The translations under genes and the position numbers were made by a program. A stretch of DNA of 64,000 bases from Hymenopus coronatus (Eukaryota; Arthropoda; Insecta; Mantodea; Hymenopodidae), in contig CM060887.1 in the NCBI GenBank assembly GCA_030762935.1, forward strand, positions 13,012,501 through 13,076,500, written 5' to 3'. The notes beneath the pieces are model-generated. The model searched no databases. It saw nothing but the letters and a program-made list of their open reading frames with translations, and was not told the DNA's origin. Of the stretch, positions 35,980 through 47,739 are shown one piece after another. Numbering within the stretch: the first letter of the stretch is position 1; every line of letters starts with the position of its first letter.

Positions 35980-36150
35980 TCACGCCATCTCAGTGGCCAC
36001 CTGATTACTAGAAAGAAGTTGATGGCCACTTCCTCCAATAGCAGCTCCACATTCTGGACATGTTGACATAACCCATGCCCGTCCACAATCTCCAATATTG
36101 TAGATATGTCCTCTTGGACACTTGTACCATGATTCAAAATTGGCAGGAAA
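35980..36150 (-). pseudogene. Truncated duplicate of a ZNFX1 terminal exon: RZ finger only
   Basis: The minus-strand frame reads NFESWYKCPRGHIYNIGDC, then STCPECGAAIGGSGHQLLS, then TGA at 35982-35980. It is clearly homologous to the last ~55 codons of the gene A terminal exon, with every zinc ligand (C, H, C, C-x2-C) kept and no stop. Homology resumes in the upstream intron (36360-36540 against 53150-53290), but the exon portion equivalent to about 53100-52570, including the acceptor, is missing. The frame is closed by TAA just upstream (near 36174), and no good AG acceptor lies between. So it is either a dead 3' remnant of a lost ZNFX1 copy or an unusual alternative last exon using the AG in TACAAG. 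I favour a remnant. Intact ligands suggest either recent loss or retained use. Confidence 0.75.
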
Positions 36151-36807
36151 ATTCCATAAGTGGATTGTTTAACAAACATAGAAAGAAATTGGATCAATTT
36201 TTAAATAAAGTGAAAAGTAAGTGGAATTTATGGAGAAAATAGAGAGTATTTAAAATACAGTGTAGATCTTAATAATCAGAACATTGTACAAGACACAACG
36301 TAAATAAGCTATGACTGGTGAAGAGCCACATCATATTTGAATCTAATAATTTGTTAACCAAGAAATAAATAATTAAAAACAAATATAATGGTTTTCATAC
36401 ATGTTTGTAATAAAACATTTACTTTACTTCTACAATTCTGGGAATTATCTATTTACATAACACAGTAATATTCACACTTGCCAACTTCCTGAAATTGAAA
36501 CACCTAAAACTTGCCCTTGTTCAGCAAAGTGTAACAATTTACCGATAGTATAAAATATCCAGTGCAGTAATGTATATAACAATCACATGCAAAAAGAATG
36601 CAAATCCATTCAACATTCAGTTATTTCTTGTGATTTAACGAAAGTGTGTGTAATTTCAAGGGCAGCATATATGACCTGCATTTAGAGTTTTGACTCTCAC
36701 TTCAACCTCCTGTGTATCATCCTCTTGAGGTCTTGGCCATGCAAGCCTCTATTTCCCAGGGTTGTGGGTTCAAACAAGATGTAGCGCTATTGCAAGCAAT
36801 ATATAAA

Positions 36808-37800
36808 GGGTAGTTAATTTATATTTGAACCCATTTGCGGTCTCTCTCTCCTTCACTACTCCCATGCTAGCTACCAGGACTTTCCTGCTCAAAAGTGCGC
36901 AGCAAACAGGTGTATCTCGATCTTCTGCGAGAAATGCTACACGTCTGTTGAAACTATGTCCCTATCACTGCACATGAGTGCAAATGTTATAGCCAATGAT
37001 CCTGCTAAACATGTGTATTATTGAAATTGGTTTTTCCAATCTGTAGAAAGGGGTTTCAATGACCCACTGCTTTTGTTTTTCATGATGAATGCTCACAACA
37101 GTGGATACTGGGCTTCAGAAAAGCCTGTGCTACTGGATAAAACATCTCATTAGGATCAGAAAATTGGAGTGTGGTGTACATTTATTTTAAAATATATATA
37201 GACCTTTTGATTGGAAATAAAAGGTACTTTTTATACTAAATAAATAATATGTACTAGAAGAATAATAGGGCCCATATTCTTTGATGAAACAATGCAGAGT
37301 GGTATCAGAGGTTAATTCTGAGGCCATTTTTCCATCGCTTGACAGAAGAAGAGAAATCGTATGGTTGGTTCCAGCAAGATTCTGCAACAACGGATACGGC
37401 TGCTGAATCATTAAATGCAGTAAGAGAGGTGTTTGATGACAGAATTATTAGTGTTATTTGTGGCCCCCTCATTCTCCTGACCCAATGAGTTGTAATTTTT
37501 ATTTATGGGCTTCTTTAAAAGACAAAGTTTATCGTTCCAATTCTCGCACACTACAGGAACTTGGAGAAAATATTGTGCAAAAAATCACAAGAATTCCTGC
37601 TGCTGAGCTATGGAGAGTGAGCGAGAATATTTACATGAGATATGCTGTCTGTTTGAGAGCAGAAGGTCAACATTTGCAGCATCTATTATAAGGTAAGGAT
37701 TTTAGTCTACCTCTGCCGGCATAATTTCCCCAGCAACTGCTGGCAGTCTCAGGCAGTAGAGAGAAGCTGCGAGTGGGTTCGAAAATAATTTAACTACCTG
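36808..37800 (+). mobile_element. DUF4817-like transposon copy 3 with terminal inverted repeats
   Basis: The left end GGTAGTTAATTTATATTTGA and the inverse of the right end GGTAGTTAAATTATTTTCGA continue similar for ~45 bp (GAACCCA, TCTCTCT). Inside, transposase remnants read SGYWASEKPVLL, DQKIGVWC, LTEEEKSYGWFQQDSATTDT (DxxT catalytic block), PPHSPDPMSCNFYLWASLKD and KITRIPAAELWRV. The Gln-Asp block and the SPD block are in frame; earlier parts are broken. Confidence 0.82.
37458..37691 (+). pseudogene. Transposase C-terminus in DUF4817-like copy 3
   Basis: A 77-codon open frame from MWPPHSPDPMSCNFYLWASL to a stop, matching the PRSPDLTPCDFFLWG...KDKVY...R block common in insect IS630/mariner-superfamily transposases. 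The third acidic residue is replaced or displaced (SCNF instead of CDFF), so it would be inactive. Confidence 0.75.
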
Positions 37801-38497
37801 TTTTATATATATATATATATATATATATCATACATTGTTTCCCATTTAAACACCGCAACAATGTTACAAACTGAATATAGAACAGTATCTGTATTAGAGG
37901 TGCATGCTGCTACCAAACTGTGGGCTACTTCTTTTATTTAGCCAGCAAACTATTTTTACACTTTTGTTCTGGATGTAGGTAATGAAAGTTTAACAATGAA
38001 ATTTGGAATGATATTTACTTTCCAATAAAATGTAATATGCACTTAAAAATAATAATAATAATGATGATGATGATGATGATGACAACAGTGTAAAAGTAAA
38101 AGGGAATAAGCCATTTTCATCCATCTTTCACGAGAGCCAAAAAACTAAACTGAATATCCTAAAAGGATACAAAGAAACACATGAACCATCTGAAACGGTT
38201 AATTCTCAAAATAGAGTATAACATGAGTATAACATTTTCAGTTATTCCCTTTTACCCAGAGATATACATTGCAAAATAATTTACTGAAACAGGGAAAAAA
38301 ATTGATAGAAATGAACTTATTTCCTTTTACCCTGAGACCACCCTAATAATAATAATAATAATAATAATAACAACAACAACAACCTAGAACTTAAATTTAA
38401 AAAATGAAAAATAATGACCACATATTTTTCAAATGAATAGCTTCTGATTTTGAGTCCATTAGGCAAATTAAGAATTCCTATTTTCAGTTCTAAAAAT
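37801..38497. other. Microsatellite-rich spacer
   Basis: (AT)n at 37802-37828, mixed ATA/ATG tract at 38048-38081, TAA/CAA tract at 38344-38384. No gene. Confidence 0.7.
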
Positions 38498-38504
38498 CAC
38501 TAGC

Positions 38505-38752
38505 ACCCACCTGGGTAGTGTGGTGGTAGTGTGTTTGCCTCACATTCAACAGGTCGTGAGTTCGAATCTCGCTTAGGGTGAGTTACCTGGATAAGTTTTT
38601 TTTCGGGGTTTTCCCTTATACTGAGAAGACGAATGTCGAGTAACTTTAAGCTCCATGGACCCCGAGATCATTTGAGCATTTCATCAATTTCATTCATCGT
38701 CCGATATAACCAACCAGGTTATAGGACGTTTAGCTAAAAAAAAAAATAAAAA
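38505..38752 (+). repeat. SINE-A copy 2 with target-site duplication
   Basis: A-box GTGGTGGTAGTGTG, B-box GAGTTCGAATCTCG, A-rich tail; flanked by CACTAGC on both sides (38498-38504 and 38753-38759), supporting insertion by target-primed reverse transcription. Confidence 0.9.
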
Positions 38753-39317
38753 CACTAGCCTGGCTGTACACAAACACCTATTGGGAATGGATCCAGCTGC
38801 ACTCCAGACTTATCGGCTCTAACTTTATAGCTTGTCTTATGAACATGGCTTTATAACATGTCGGTGAGTCATGCTACATTACAATGTGAACAGTATAGAC
38901 CTTTATTGCAAGGAATTAATTTTATGTTGTTAGCAATTGTTTAGAATGCAAACAGCCAACAGATTAGAAATAAAACCTTATTTACTGGGCTTCCTAGATA
39001 CCCCATAGAATACGTCCCTGATCAGTCTAGAAATTGTTCTAACCTTCAGCTCTGTATTACCTAAGTCATACAATAGTCATGGAATCAGACAGTAATGATG
39101 GTCATAATGTATTGTTGCTGAGCATTGTATCTACAAACTTGACAAAAATAAATGCAAGTAAGGGAGTGTGTACTTGAATTTGAATTGGTTTTAGGGAACA
39201 AAAATGTGTTACCTCTTCCATGGAGCCCTGTCCAACAAAAACAATCATCTTTATTGCCTTTTTTACAAATGTGCAAAAAATTTAACACAGGAATCGCATA
39301 TTTTGCGAGTTTTTGAG

Positions 39318-39600
39318 TAGTCGCTTACCACTCAAAAGCTGTGTTTACTTCTCACCCGGAGGTCACGGGTTCGATTCCCGGCTGGGGTGGGGAATTTTTC
39401 TTTAGCCAGAATTATTTCCTAACCTCCACAGAATCTGGAGTATGTATGTGAGAGTGAATGTGTGTGTGTTTGAGGGGAAAAATTATTTAAACCAAAAGTA
39501 AAAAACCTACAATGAGTTGTTTTAAGTGCAAAGCCTCCGATATGGCCTTGGATGCTAAAGGGGGCAAAATAAATAATAATAATAATAATAAAAAAAAAAA
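39318..39600 (+). repeat. SINE-B copy 3
   Basis: CTTCTCACCCGGAGGTC, B-box GGGTTCGATTCCCGG, AGAATTATTTCCTA, 3' CTCCGATATGGCCTTGGATG then (TAA)n and poly-A. Confidence 0.9.
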
Positions 39601-39624
39601 AATTGTTTTCCTCTTTTCATATTA

Positions 39625-40312
39625 TCGAAAGTCATACATAAAAAGTGCTTTTATCTCTGTATTATGCATACTTTCACTGTATCATAGCATATGGTATAAT
39701 ATTATGGGGAAACTGTGAAAATGCCAATATTATATTCAGGTTACCAAAAAGAGCTATTTGCACAATATATAAAGAATTAAATGTATTGCCTCTACCTTGC
39801 TTGTATATCCAGGAATCAGTTACCTTTGTTAAATCCAAAATTAATAATTACATCACACATTAACAAATGCATGCCCATGATACAAGAGGAAAGGAGCAAA
39901 TAAGTGAAATCCCCCAAAATACAAGCTTATTTTGTTGAAGTTTTATGTATACTGGACTTTCCCTTTATAATAGCCTATTGGAACATTTAAAAAGCATATC
40001 TGCACCACTTAAACTTAAATTAGCTGTCAAAAAGTTCCTGTTAGAACATTGTTTTACAGCCTAAAGGCATTTTTTAAAAGTGTCAAATATAAATAAATCA
40101 ACCTGTATAAAATTCATTCTTAAGAACTTTGTGTGTGTATATATATATGAATTTTGTAACACTTTTGAAAAATGTTTGTATATAGTTTTTTTTTTTGCTT
40201 CTAATCTTGTATATATTTCCATCAATGTGAATCCTAGTTATAAGTTTTTGACGCGTTCTATATCATGTACTATAATCAAACAGATGAATACATTTCTATT
40301 CTATTCTAAGAC
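39625..40312 (+). mobile_element. Jockey-type LINE 3' end, copy 3
   Basis: Encodes FHCIIAYGIILWGNCENANI and LPKRAICTIYKELNVLPLPC after frameshifts, then a 3' UTR ending GATGAATACATTTCTATTCT, identical in layout to copy 2. Confidence 0.8.
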
Positions 40313-40322
40313 TGCTTTTTAT

Positions 40323-41541
40323 ACGAGGGCTGTAAATAAAGTAGTGGCAACATTCATAGAACACAATATTTATTGAACTCACGAGTACAATTGCATTACA
40401 TTCCTTCAATGTAGTCGCCCGCAAAATCCCTGACCTTTTGCCAAATGTAAGGTACCGTTGGGGACCTTTGGCAAGGTGATCTCTGTTGATGACTGCGACG
40501 GAGCACCCTACTGCGCGGACTACAGATGCCACGTCAGGAAATCGGAGGCCTCAGAGGGGTTCCTTCAACTTCAGAAACAGGTCGAAGTCACAAGGACTTA
40601 TGTATGGTGAGTACGGAGGATGTTCCAAAACCTCTCATTGCCACGTTGCAATAAGAGCTGGACATACATGACAACGCTCGTTGTCATGCAACACTATGGG
40701 GGTGATCGTCTTGCAATAAACGTGGACGTTTGCGCCGCATAGCCGGACGATGATGTCGCTCCAGAAATCGGCAATAGTAGTTACTGTTGACGGCTTGTCC
40801 CTCAGGCACAGCATGCGTAAGTATAACCCCTTCATAGTCGTATGCCACAATCAGCATCAGCTTCACCCGACTGGGTTCCTGTCGAACTTTCTGTGGACGT
40901 GGTGAACCTGGGTTACGCCATTCATTCGACTGACGCTTCAATTGCGGCTCATAGGCTCGTGCCCACGTCTCGTCAATGACGACAATACGCTGCATACCGG
41001 TGCCAGTGAGTCGATGTGGGACCCAACAGGATGCAATTTTCCTCAGGTGAAGACATTTCGTCAGGATATGCCACACAGTTTGATGACTGAGATAACTCGA
41101 TGGTCCATGGCAACGAGGCCGTTCACGATGTCAATTTGATCTTGCGGAATGGACGGCCGACCTGTGCGGTGCAAATCCGCAGTCTCAGTCCGACCTGCAC
41201 GAAACGCCTTGACCCATCGTGCAACCGTCCTGTACGGCAATGCATTCCCGCCACAGGCCTTACGTAATCCTCGATAACATGCTGATGCATTTTTTCACGG
41301 GCAACCTCGATTTTAACCCACGAACGCTGATCGACTTTGGTAAACATGCTTTAGAGCGGTGCACTTGACACTGTTCACTTCAATGCTACACAGCAACAAC
41401 CCACTCTCAACTGGCAGCCCGATCAAAGCACACCACACATCGTCACTAGTCACCTGATCGCTCCCATATCCTATTGGCTCATACCAGCTCTCCTGTGAAT
41501 GTGGGGACCATGTTGCCACTACTTTCTTTACAGCCCTCGTA
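40323..41541 (-). mobile_element. mariner element 3, full length with intact TIRs, transposase broken
   Basis: Left ACGAGGGCTGTAAATAAAGT and right (inverse) ACGAGGGCTGTAAAGAAAGT, extending to AGTAGTGGCAAC at both ends, next to TA dinucleotides. Minus-strand pieces: KVDQRSWVKIEVAREKMHQH (HTH), VIDETWARAYEPQLKRQS (first catalytic Asp), RVKLMLIVAYDYEGVI, and the HDN-like block near 40690. At least three frameshifts. Confidence 0.9.
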
Positions 41542-42059
41542 TAATTATCCATTATTTTTGGTTGATCATCAATCCCACCTCTCCGTTTAAAAGTAAATCA
41601 TAGCTCTACCACATTTATATGGTATTCCTCCATAGTAAATAAGTGGAGCCTTTAGAATGCTTTAATTCTGAAAATAATTTTTCAGTACCGGGATTCTGAT
41701 GACAGGTCAAGTTTCATTTGTTGCAAAACGTCAGGTATTGATACATCTACTGGACCATGGCCTAGAAGCCCAGAATCAACATTTTATTGGATAGACGCAT
41801 CCCTCACCTTCACATGGTGTTCTGTTAGATACATGCTTATGCATGTCAAACTAAAGGGAGGGTTGCTCATCAAGTGGAACTGATCAATGCATTGAATATA
41901 ATGACCAAATCTGGTATTCTTCCTTTTCCTTACCAGATTCCCTCTTTCATATCCAATCTTCCTTGACTTACCTCTTGTTGTCTTTTGATAATATTAGATA
42001 GAGCCCTTGAGGCCTAGGGGATCATTTCACCCCTTCTACTTTCTAGATATTACTTTCTC
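41542..42059. other. Unassigned sequence
   Basis: No gene or repeat recognised. Confidence 0.5.
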
Positions 42060-42805
42060 TATCTGCACTATGTATATTTTTAGAAACATGTCCATGTGTG
42101 TGTGTGTGTCTGTATGCAGCATAGCTCAAAAATGAAAAGACCGTTAAATACCAAACTTGATTTTTTAGTTTGATATCTTCCTAGGATGAGAGACGAATTT
42201 TCAAGAAAATCCCCCCACCCCAAATTACCCTTTACATGGAACTTTTTTCAAAAATTTTGATTTTCTCAACAATGGCACTAATGATTTTGATTAAAATATC
42301 GCACATTAAAGATATTTACCTCATAAATAAAATGTATATCTTGAATTTTCTGGGAATAGCCTCTGAAGACTACTTTATTCTGAGTGAATTTTGCATAACT
42401 GGTAAACCTTAAGAGATGGACAAAAACTTAGCGTACAAAAAATGTAGAGCACATTAAAACACACAATTTATGTTAAATACATTTTTTTGTGGAGTCGATA
42501 GTTTTTTTGTTTTTTTTTAGGTATTCTTTGTTTTTGGTTTCAGCTTTGAAAACCATACTTTTCTTATACAGGAATTGGTCAACTCCTGTCCACAGAAACA
42601 AAGGCACTTCAATCACATAGCAACCAACTTTTGATTATTCCTTTAACCTATGCTTGGCTTATATCACTTCTACTTACAAGGAAGCAAGCAATAAAACTAT
42701 TAGTGCTAATTTTTTCTCAATTAGTATGAAGTAAATAGAAGCATAAGCTTTTTAACAATTTGTAGCAGAGTGGTAGAGAAAGTCGTGTGAATGGACACAT
42801 CAGAT
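42060..42805 (-). repeat. ACT-1 element copy 12
   Basis: TACTTTCTCTATCTGCACTA, (GT)n at 42094-42108, AAATACCAAACTTGATTTTT, end TAGAGAAAGTCGTGTGAATG. Confidence 0.8.
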
Positions 42806-43127
42806 CTTTTTTTAACTGTTCTGGACCTGCCATGGAACAATAATTGAACCATAATTGGCAAATGTGGGAAAAAACTGGTGGTTAAGAAATTGAACCTTCC
42901 GACTAGATCTGATGGACCCAATGACAATGGCAGGAGCTCTCCTTTATCCTTAATATAGGTTGGAAAAGGATAAAAACAATTGCCATATCATAAAACAAAA
43001 TGGTGTCCTTAATAAAAACGATTGCTACTAGCTCAAATGAAAGCGACGAATGTATATAAATTTGATGTATCCTACAGCAAATATATGTTTCAATTGATGA
43101 AAAATAAATGAAATGAAATTTTGGAAG

Positions 43128-43250
43128 TGATTAACTTCACAAAATAAAATTAAAAAAAAAATGTGTAAATAGCATAAATTGTGTGTTTCAACAAGATTTA
43201 CATTTTAGAGTAGTAACTTTTTGTGTATCTCTTATGGTTTACCAGCTATG
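43128..43250 (+). repeat. ACT-1 element copy 13 (internal fragment)
   Basis: Carries CATAAATTGTGTGTTTCAAC and TATCTCTTATGGTTTACCAG only. Confidence 0.65.
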
Positions 43251-44098
43251 TTTTTTTTCTGACCCAGCTTAATTTATAGCCATCAATGCAACAGATGTAA
43301 GCAGTGGACTGTGTTTGTTTTCTTCAGTATTTTTGGATCTCACCCTGGTAGTTTTGCTGTGATGTGACTACTGACGGGATTAAGCTGGTGTCTGCGTCGT
43401 TGTGGTCGCCCATTGTAAGGAACTGACGAGTGTCAGTGGGCTGGCTGAAGTGTCTTCACTGATGTAGAATTGTGGAATATTACCTTGAATATTTTAAGTT
43501 CATTGTTATACTTCACCTGTGTTTGCGGATGTTGGTTGATTTTCTTCTTTCTTGTCTCGATCTGGCAATTGCATTTGAGTTTTGTATTCTTGGTTCACAC
43601 ATTTTGATGATGTTTTATAGTGGATAAATAATGCAAACATTCTGAAGCCACTCCATGCTAACAACTTTTGACTTTGCTTGCTGAGTGTTGCATATTAGTA
43701 GTTGCAGTTATAGAACTTGCTGGAGGTTATATATCTATTGATTGCTTTTGCATGTTTCATATTGGGTACAGTTTCTGTGTTCATGTTCATGTATTCTATA
43801 GGGATCTCTATTTTCATTGATTTTTCATATGCATTTCTAAGTATTGACCTTTCATATCTTGGTTGTAATATTTACTTATTTGCTCTGTTTATACTGCTCA
43901 TAATTTTGTATTATACATGCTATTCAGTGTTTGTGCAGTTTTATTTGTTTTGTGGAGTGAGCTTTTAAATCATGTGATTCCAAATTCTATGTTACTGGTG
44001 TATTCAGGTTAGGTTTTATGGTTTATTAGTGTTATAATTTTGGCAGGGCTGCACTTTGCTTCCTAATGAGTTGACCTTTTGTTTATTTAGTTTCATTT
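43251..44098. other. Unassigned AT-rich sequence
   Basis: An 83-codon hydrophobic plus frame at 43717-43968 is best explained by T-rich composition. Nothing else recognised. Confidence 0.4.
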
Positions 44099-44315
44099 AT
44101 ATAGACCCCTTTAATATCTAAGGTCATATTGGGGGCTTTGCACTAGTTTTCAAAAACTTGTTGTCTGTAGGTTCTTTATGTTGGGTTTAAATTGTTATAT
44201 TTTCCTCAAACACACATTCATTATCACATACATACTTCCAGAATCTGTGGGCGTCAGAGAATAATTATGGTTAAAGAAAAATTCCCTGCCCCAGCCGGGA
44301 ATCGAACCCGGATGT
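44099..44315 (-). repeat. SINE-B copy 4
   Basis: CCCCAGCCGGGAATCGAACC (B-box, minus strand), AGAATCTGTGGGCGTC, AGGTCATATTGGGGGC; the tRNA head is truncated. Confidence 0.85.
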
Positions 44316-44434
44316 TGGTCTTTTGTATATGTACTGTGAATGATTTTTATTTTAAGCACCTACACTTTTGACTCAAATTGTTGTTTGGCTTCTTGTATAT
44401 CTACTGTTAATATTTTTTTGAGCAACTATGTTAC

Positions 44435-45165
44435 CTTCTCAGCATTTACTATGTACATAGTGTATAGAGAAAGTATTGTATTCCACCCAAAATTTGATAC
44501 CGAGATTTCACCGGAAATATATGTTTTAGGGTCCCCTGCATCAAAAAGAAGAAGCATTTTCAGAAAAACAAGACTCAAAAACAAAGAGTCCATAAAATTC
44601 CAAACTTGGTATTTAAATTTAGTATCTTCCAGGGATGCAACACAAATTTTTGAGAAAAGTCCCCCCACCCCAAACTACCCTTTATATGAACTTTTTTTGA
44701 AAATTTGATTTTCTTAAAAATGGCTCTTCAAAATTTTGATTAAAATATTGTATATGAAAGATATTTACCTGACAAATAAAATGTATACCTTGAATTTTAT
44801 GGAATAGCCTCTGAAGACTACTTTATTTGGATGAATTTCACAGAATTTTGCATAACTGCTAAACCAAGGCATAAAAAACTTACCATACAAAAAAAATGTA
44901 AGAGCACATTAAAACACACGATTTATAACATATACGTTTTCTTTTTCTTCATGGAGTTGATCGTTTCTGAGATATTCCTTGTTGTTGATTTCAGCTTTAA
45001 AAATCTTATACTTTTCTCATACAGGAATTTGTCAACTCCTGTCCATAAGAACAAGGAACTTCAGTCACATACCAACAAGCTTTTGACTATCACTTTAACC
45101 TATAGTATTCCTTATTTCGCTTCTACTTACAAGGAAGCAAGTAATAAGACTGTTTCTGCATTTTT
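44435..45165 (-). repeat. ACT-1 element copy 14
   Basis: ACTATGTACATAGTGTATAG at the tail end through CAAGTAATAAGACTGTTTCT; directly followed by copy 15 in the same orientation. Confidence 0.8.
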
Positions 45166-45950
45166 ACTTTCTCTATAAGTACTATGTACATATGTATAGA
45201 GAAGGTATTGCATTCCACCCAAAAATTTGATGCCAGGTTTCACCGGAAATACATGTTTTGGGTCTCCCTGAATCCAAAAAAAGCATTTTCAGATAAAGGT
45301 CCGTGTGTGTGCGTGTCTGTGGACAGCATAGCTCAAAAACGAAGAGACCGTTGAATACCAAACTTGGTATTTAGGTTTGGTATCTTCCAAGGATGCGACA
45401 CAAAGATTTTCAAGAAAATCCTCCCACCCCAAACTACCCTTTACATGGAACTTTTTTCGAAAATTTTGATTTTCTAAAAATGGCTTTAATGATCTCGATT
45501 AAAATATCATATACTAAAGTTATTTACCTGACAAATAAAATGTATATCTTGAATTTTCTGGGAATAGCCTCTGAAGACTACTTTATTCTGGGTGAATTTT
45601 ATGGAATTTTGCATAACTGGTAAACTGTAAGAGATGGACAAAAATTTAGAGCACGTTAAAACACACAATTTGTTATATACATTTTTTTCATGGAGTCGAT
45701 AGTTTTTTAGGTATTCCTTGCTTTTCTCATATAGAAATTGGTAAACTCCTGTCCACAGAAACAAAGGAACTTCAGTCACATAGCAACCAGCTTTTGACTA
45801 TTACTTTAAACTATACTACTTGCTTATTTCGCAATAAGACTCTTTGTGCTAACTTTTTCTCAGTTAGTATGAAGTAAATAGAAGCATAAGCTTTTTAACA
45901 ATAATTTGTTGCAGAGATGTAGAGAAAGTCTTGTGAATGTAACACATAAG
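45166..45950 (-). repeat. ACT-1 element copy 15
   Basis: TTACTTTCTCTATAAGTACT to TAGAGAAAGTCTTGTGAATG; near full length with small internal deletions. Confidence 0.82.
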
Positions 45951-45959
45951 ATTTTATTA

Positions 45960-46262
45960 ATTTTCTTGTATTATGAGAGTTTTGAGGCTGCCATATGCTC
46001 TGTTTAAGACACTGCATTGCTGATACGGGAAGCCCCAGATCTTGTTGCCTTCTTGAGTAGCCTATTACACACACAGCACTTGTTTTGGCACCCTTCTTCT
46101 TCTGTTCGTGGCTTGGGATACCTCCAGGCAGCTGGTATCCATATGACTGGACTTCCTGCTCCGACATGTTTGGGTACTGGCAAGCTGATAAATTCTATCA
46201 TTGGTTTTGGTTGGAGCAGTAGTGGTTTGTGTCGATGTCTGTCCATGTGCAAACTTCTACAT
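45960..46262 (-). other. Short Cys-rich coding-like island, possibly a transposase tail
   Basis: Two overlapping minus frames read LPVPKHVGAGSPVIWIPA and CQNKCCVCNRLLKKATRS; a frameshift then gives SAMQCLKQSIW. The C-x2-C and following C resemble the Cys-rich tail of piggyBac transposases, but no other transposase part is present, so I only list it as possible. Confidence 0.3.
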
Positions 46263-46264
46263 TT

Positions 46265-46716
46265 GTTGCTTTCTCTATACGTACTATGTCCATAGTGTAT
46301 AGAAAAGGTATTGTAATGCACCCAGAAATTCAATACCGAGATTTCACCAGAAATGTTTTGAGACCCCCTGATTCCAAAAAAAGCATTTTTAGAAAAATGT
46401 CCATGCGTGTCTGTAGGCAGCATAGAACAGAAATTAATCAACTGTTAAATACCAAACTTGGTATTTAAGTTTTGTATCTTCCAAGGATGTGACACACAAG
46501 ATTTTCAAGAAAATACCCCCACCTCCAACTATGCTTTACATAGAATACTTTTCTCAAACAGGAAGATATCTTTCTTCTTGTTTGTTTATTCCTGGCAAGC
46601 TAAGAGATTGGAATTTAAATTGTTTCACATAGTGACCGGCTTTTAAAGGACCAGACTATTGCTTTAGCCTGCACATTTTATTTCCCTTCTACTTACAAGG
46701 AGCTAGTAATAAGACT
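46265..46716 (-). repeat. ACT-1 element copy 16 (internal deletion)
   Basis: TCTCTATACGTACTATGTCC through AAATACCAAACTTGGTATTT, then jumps to CTTCTACTTACAAGGAGCTA. Confidence 0.75.
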
Positions 46717-46777
46717 TTATTAACATGATGTAGATAACAAATTAATCTTTTGAATAAAAGGTTTGTTTGCCAAACAG

Positions 46778-47290
46778 CTAAAGGAGATTGAATTGTGGGG
46801 AACTCAGTTAACAGTAAATTAATTTTGAAATTGCGAAAAAAAAAAAAAAAAAAAAGGCCATTAGAATAATCATGGGGATATCAAGAAGTGAAAGTTGTCG
46901 AGAGCACTTTAAAAAATTAAACATTCTATCATTATCATGTTTATACATAAAAGAACTGCTGGTTCATGTTAAGGTAAATATAACATGTTTATCAACCAAT
47001 GCCGAGGTACATACATATAATACTAGAACTAAAAATAATCTGCACATGAGCTTTCATAAAACCAGTCTATTTGACAAGTCATTAAACATACTGGAATTAC
47101 ACTGTATAATCATCGTCCTATATATTTGAAAAACAAAGGTTCTATAACACAATTAAAAAATGAAATCCATAAATTCCTAGTTAATTATCAGTTCTATTCA
47201 ATTGATGAATTTAATAGTCATGGCAGAGATAAGTTTTGAAATGATGTAAATTGAGTAATCTATATCATTTATTGACTCATTAACTAATAC
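46778..47290 (+). mobile_element. Jockey-type LINE 3' end, copy 4 (diverged)
   Basis: The plus frame carries HFKKLNILSLSCLYIKELLV, NAEVHTYNTRTKNNLHMSFH and KTSLFDKSLNILEL, matching the LxxLxLPSLYIxE...HxYNTRxKxxL...Y C-terminal block of such LINEs. A poly-A run at 46837-46855 interrupts it. Confidence 0.75.
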
Positions 47291-47624
47291 ATTGCTTTTA
47301 TATGCCCTGTTACATGTCTGAGAACTGCTAGGCTGAATGAATGAACGAACTGGAAGAAAGATGTCCCACCAGAGTTAAAAAGAAAACTTAATACAGCTCT
47401 AACTACAAGACATTTTTTATATTAAATTGATCAATTTTTGTAATTCATCTATGATCTATAATTGTATATTTAAATAATGTATTTTGTATTCCTTTATTAT
47501 GAACTATTTATACATATAATTTTTGACATGTCCTATACTTAATGTAAGTCTTACTGGATGAAATAAACTTATGCTTATTTGAATGGATTACAATAGATTT
47601 TTTTCCCAAGTAATAAGGAAAATT

Positions 47625-47735
47625 ATATTATATCTCTGTAAAAATTAGTGTTAAAAATTTACTCTTCCATCTACTTCATGATAACATTAGCAGAAATTGT
47701 CCTTATTACTTGGTTCCTTGCAAGTAGAAGGGAAA
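47625..47735 (+). repeat. ACT-1 element copy 17 (fragment)
   Basis: CTTCCATCTACTTCATGATA and CTTGCAAGTAGAAGGGAAAG only. Confidence 0.65.
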
Positions 47736-47739
47736 GACT

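Larger units (their letters stand above)
34085..36540 (-). repeat. Ancient segmental duplicate of the ZNFX1 gene A 3' end
   Basis: 34085-34330 aligns by eye with 51310-51560 (shared GAATTCTAT, TAGCTGACAAA and GCATTGACTGTTTCATAG). 35580-35800 aligns with 52030-52230 (shared TTTGGCAAAAAT, CTAACTTTATTCT, AATTTCTCAATGAAA). 36360-36540 aligns with 53150-53300 (shared TGTTCAGCA and CTACAATT). Orientation is the same. The copy lost ~0.5 kb of exon and gained a ~0.7 kb element at 34837-35533. Confidence 0.8.

Noticed and set aside
35946..36197. 83-codon minus frame over the duplicated RZ exon
   Set aside because: It is the wrong frame; the homologous RZ reading is offset and runs 36150-35980.
43717..43968. 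83-codon hydrophobic, membrane-like open frame
   Set aside because: T-rich DNA translates to Phe/Leu/Ile; no family motif, no duplicate, no splice context.
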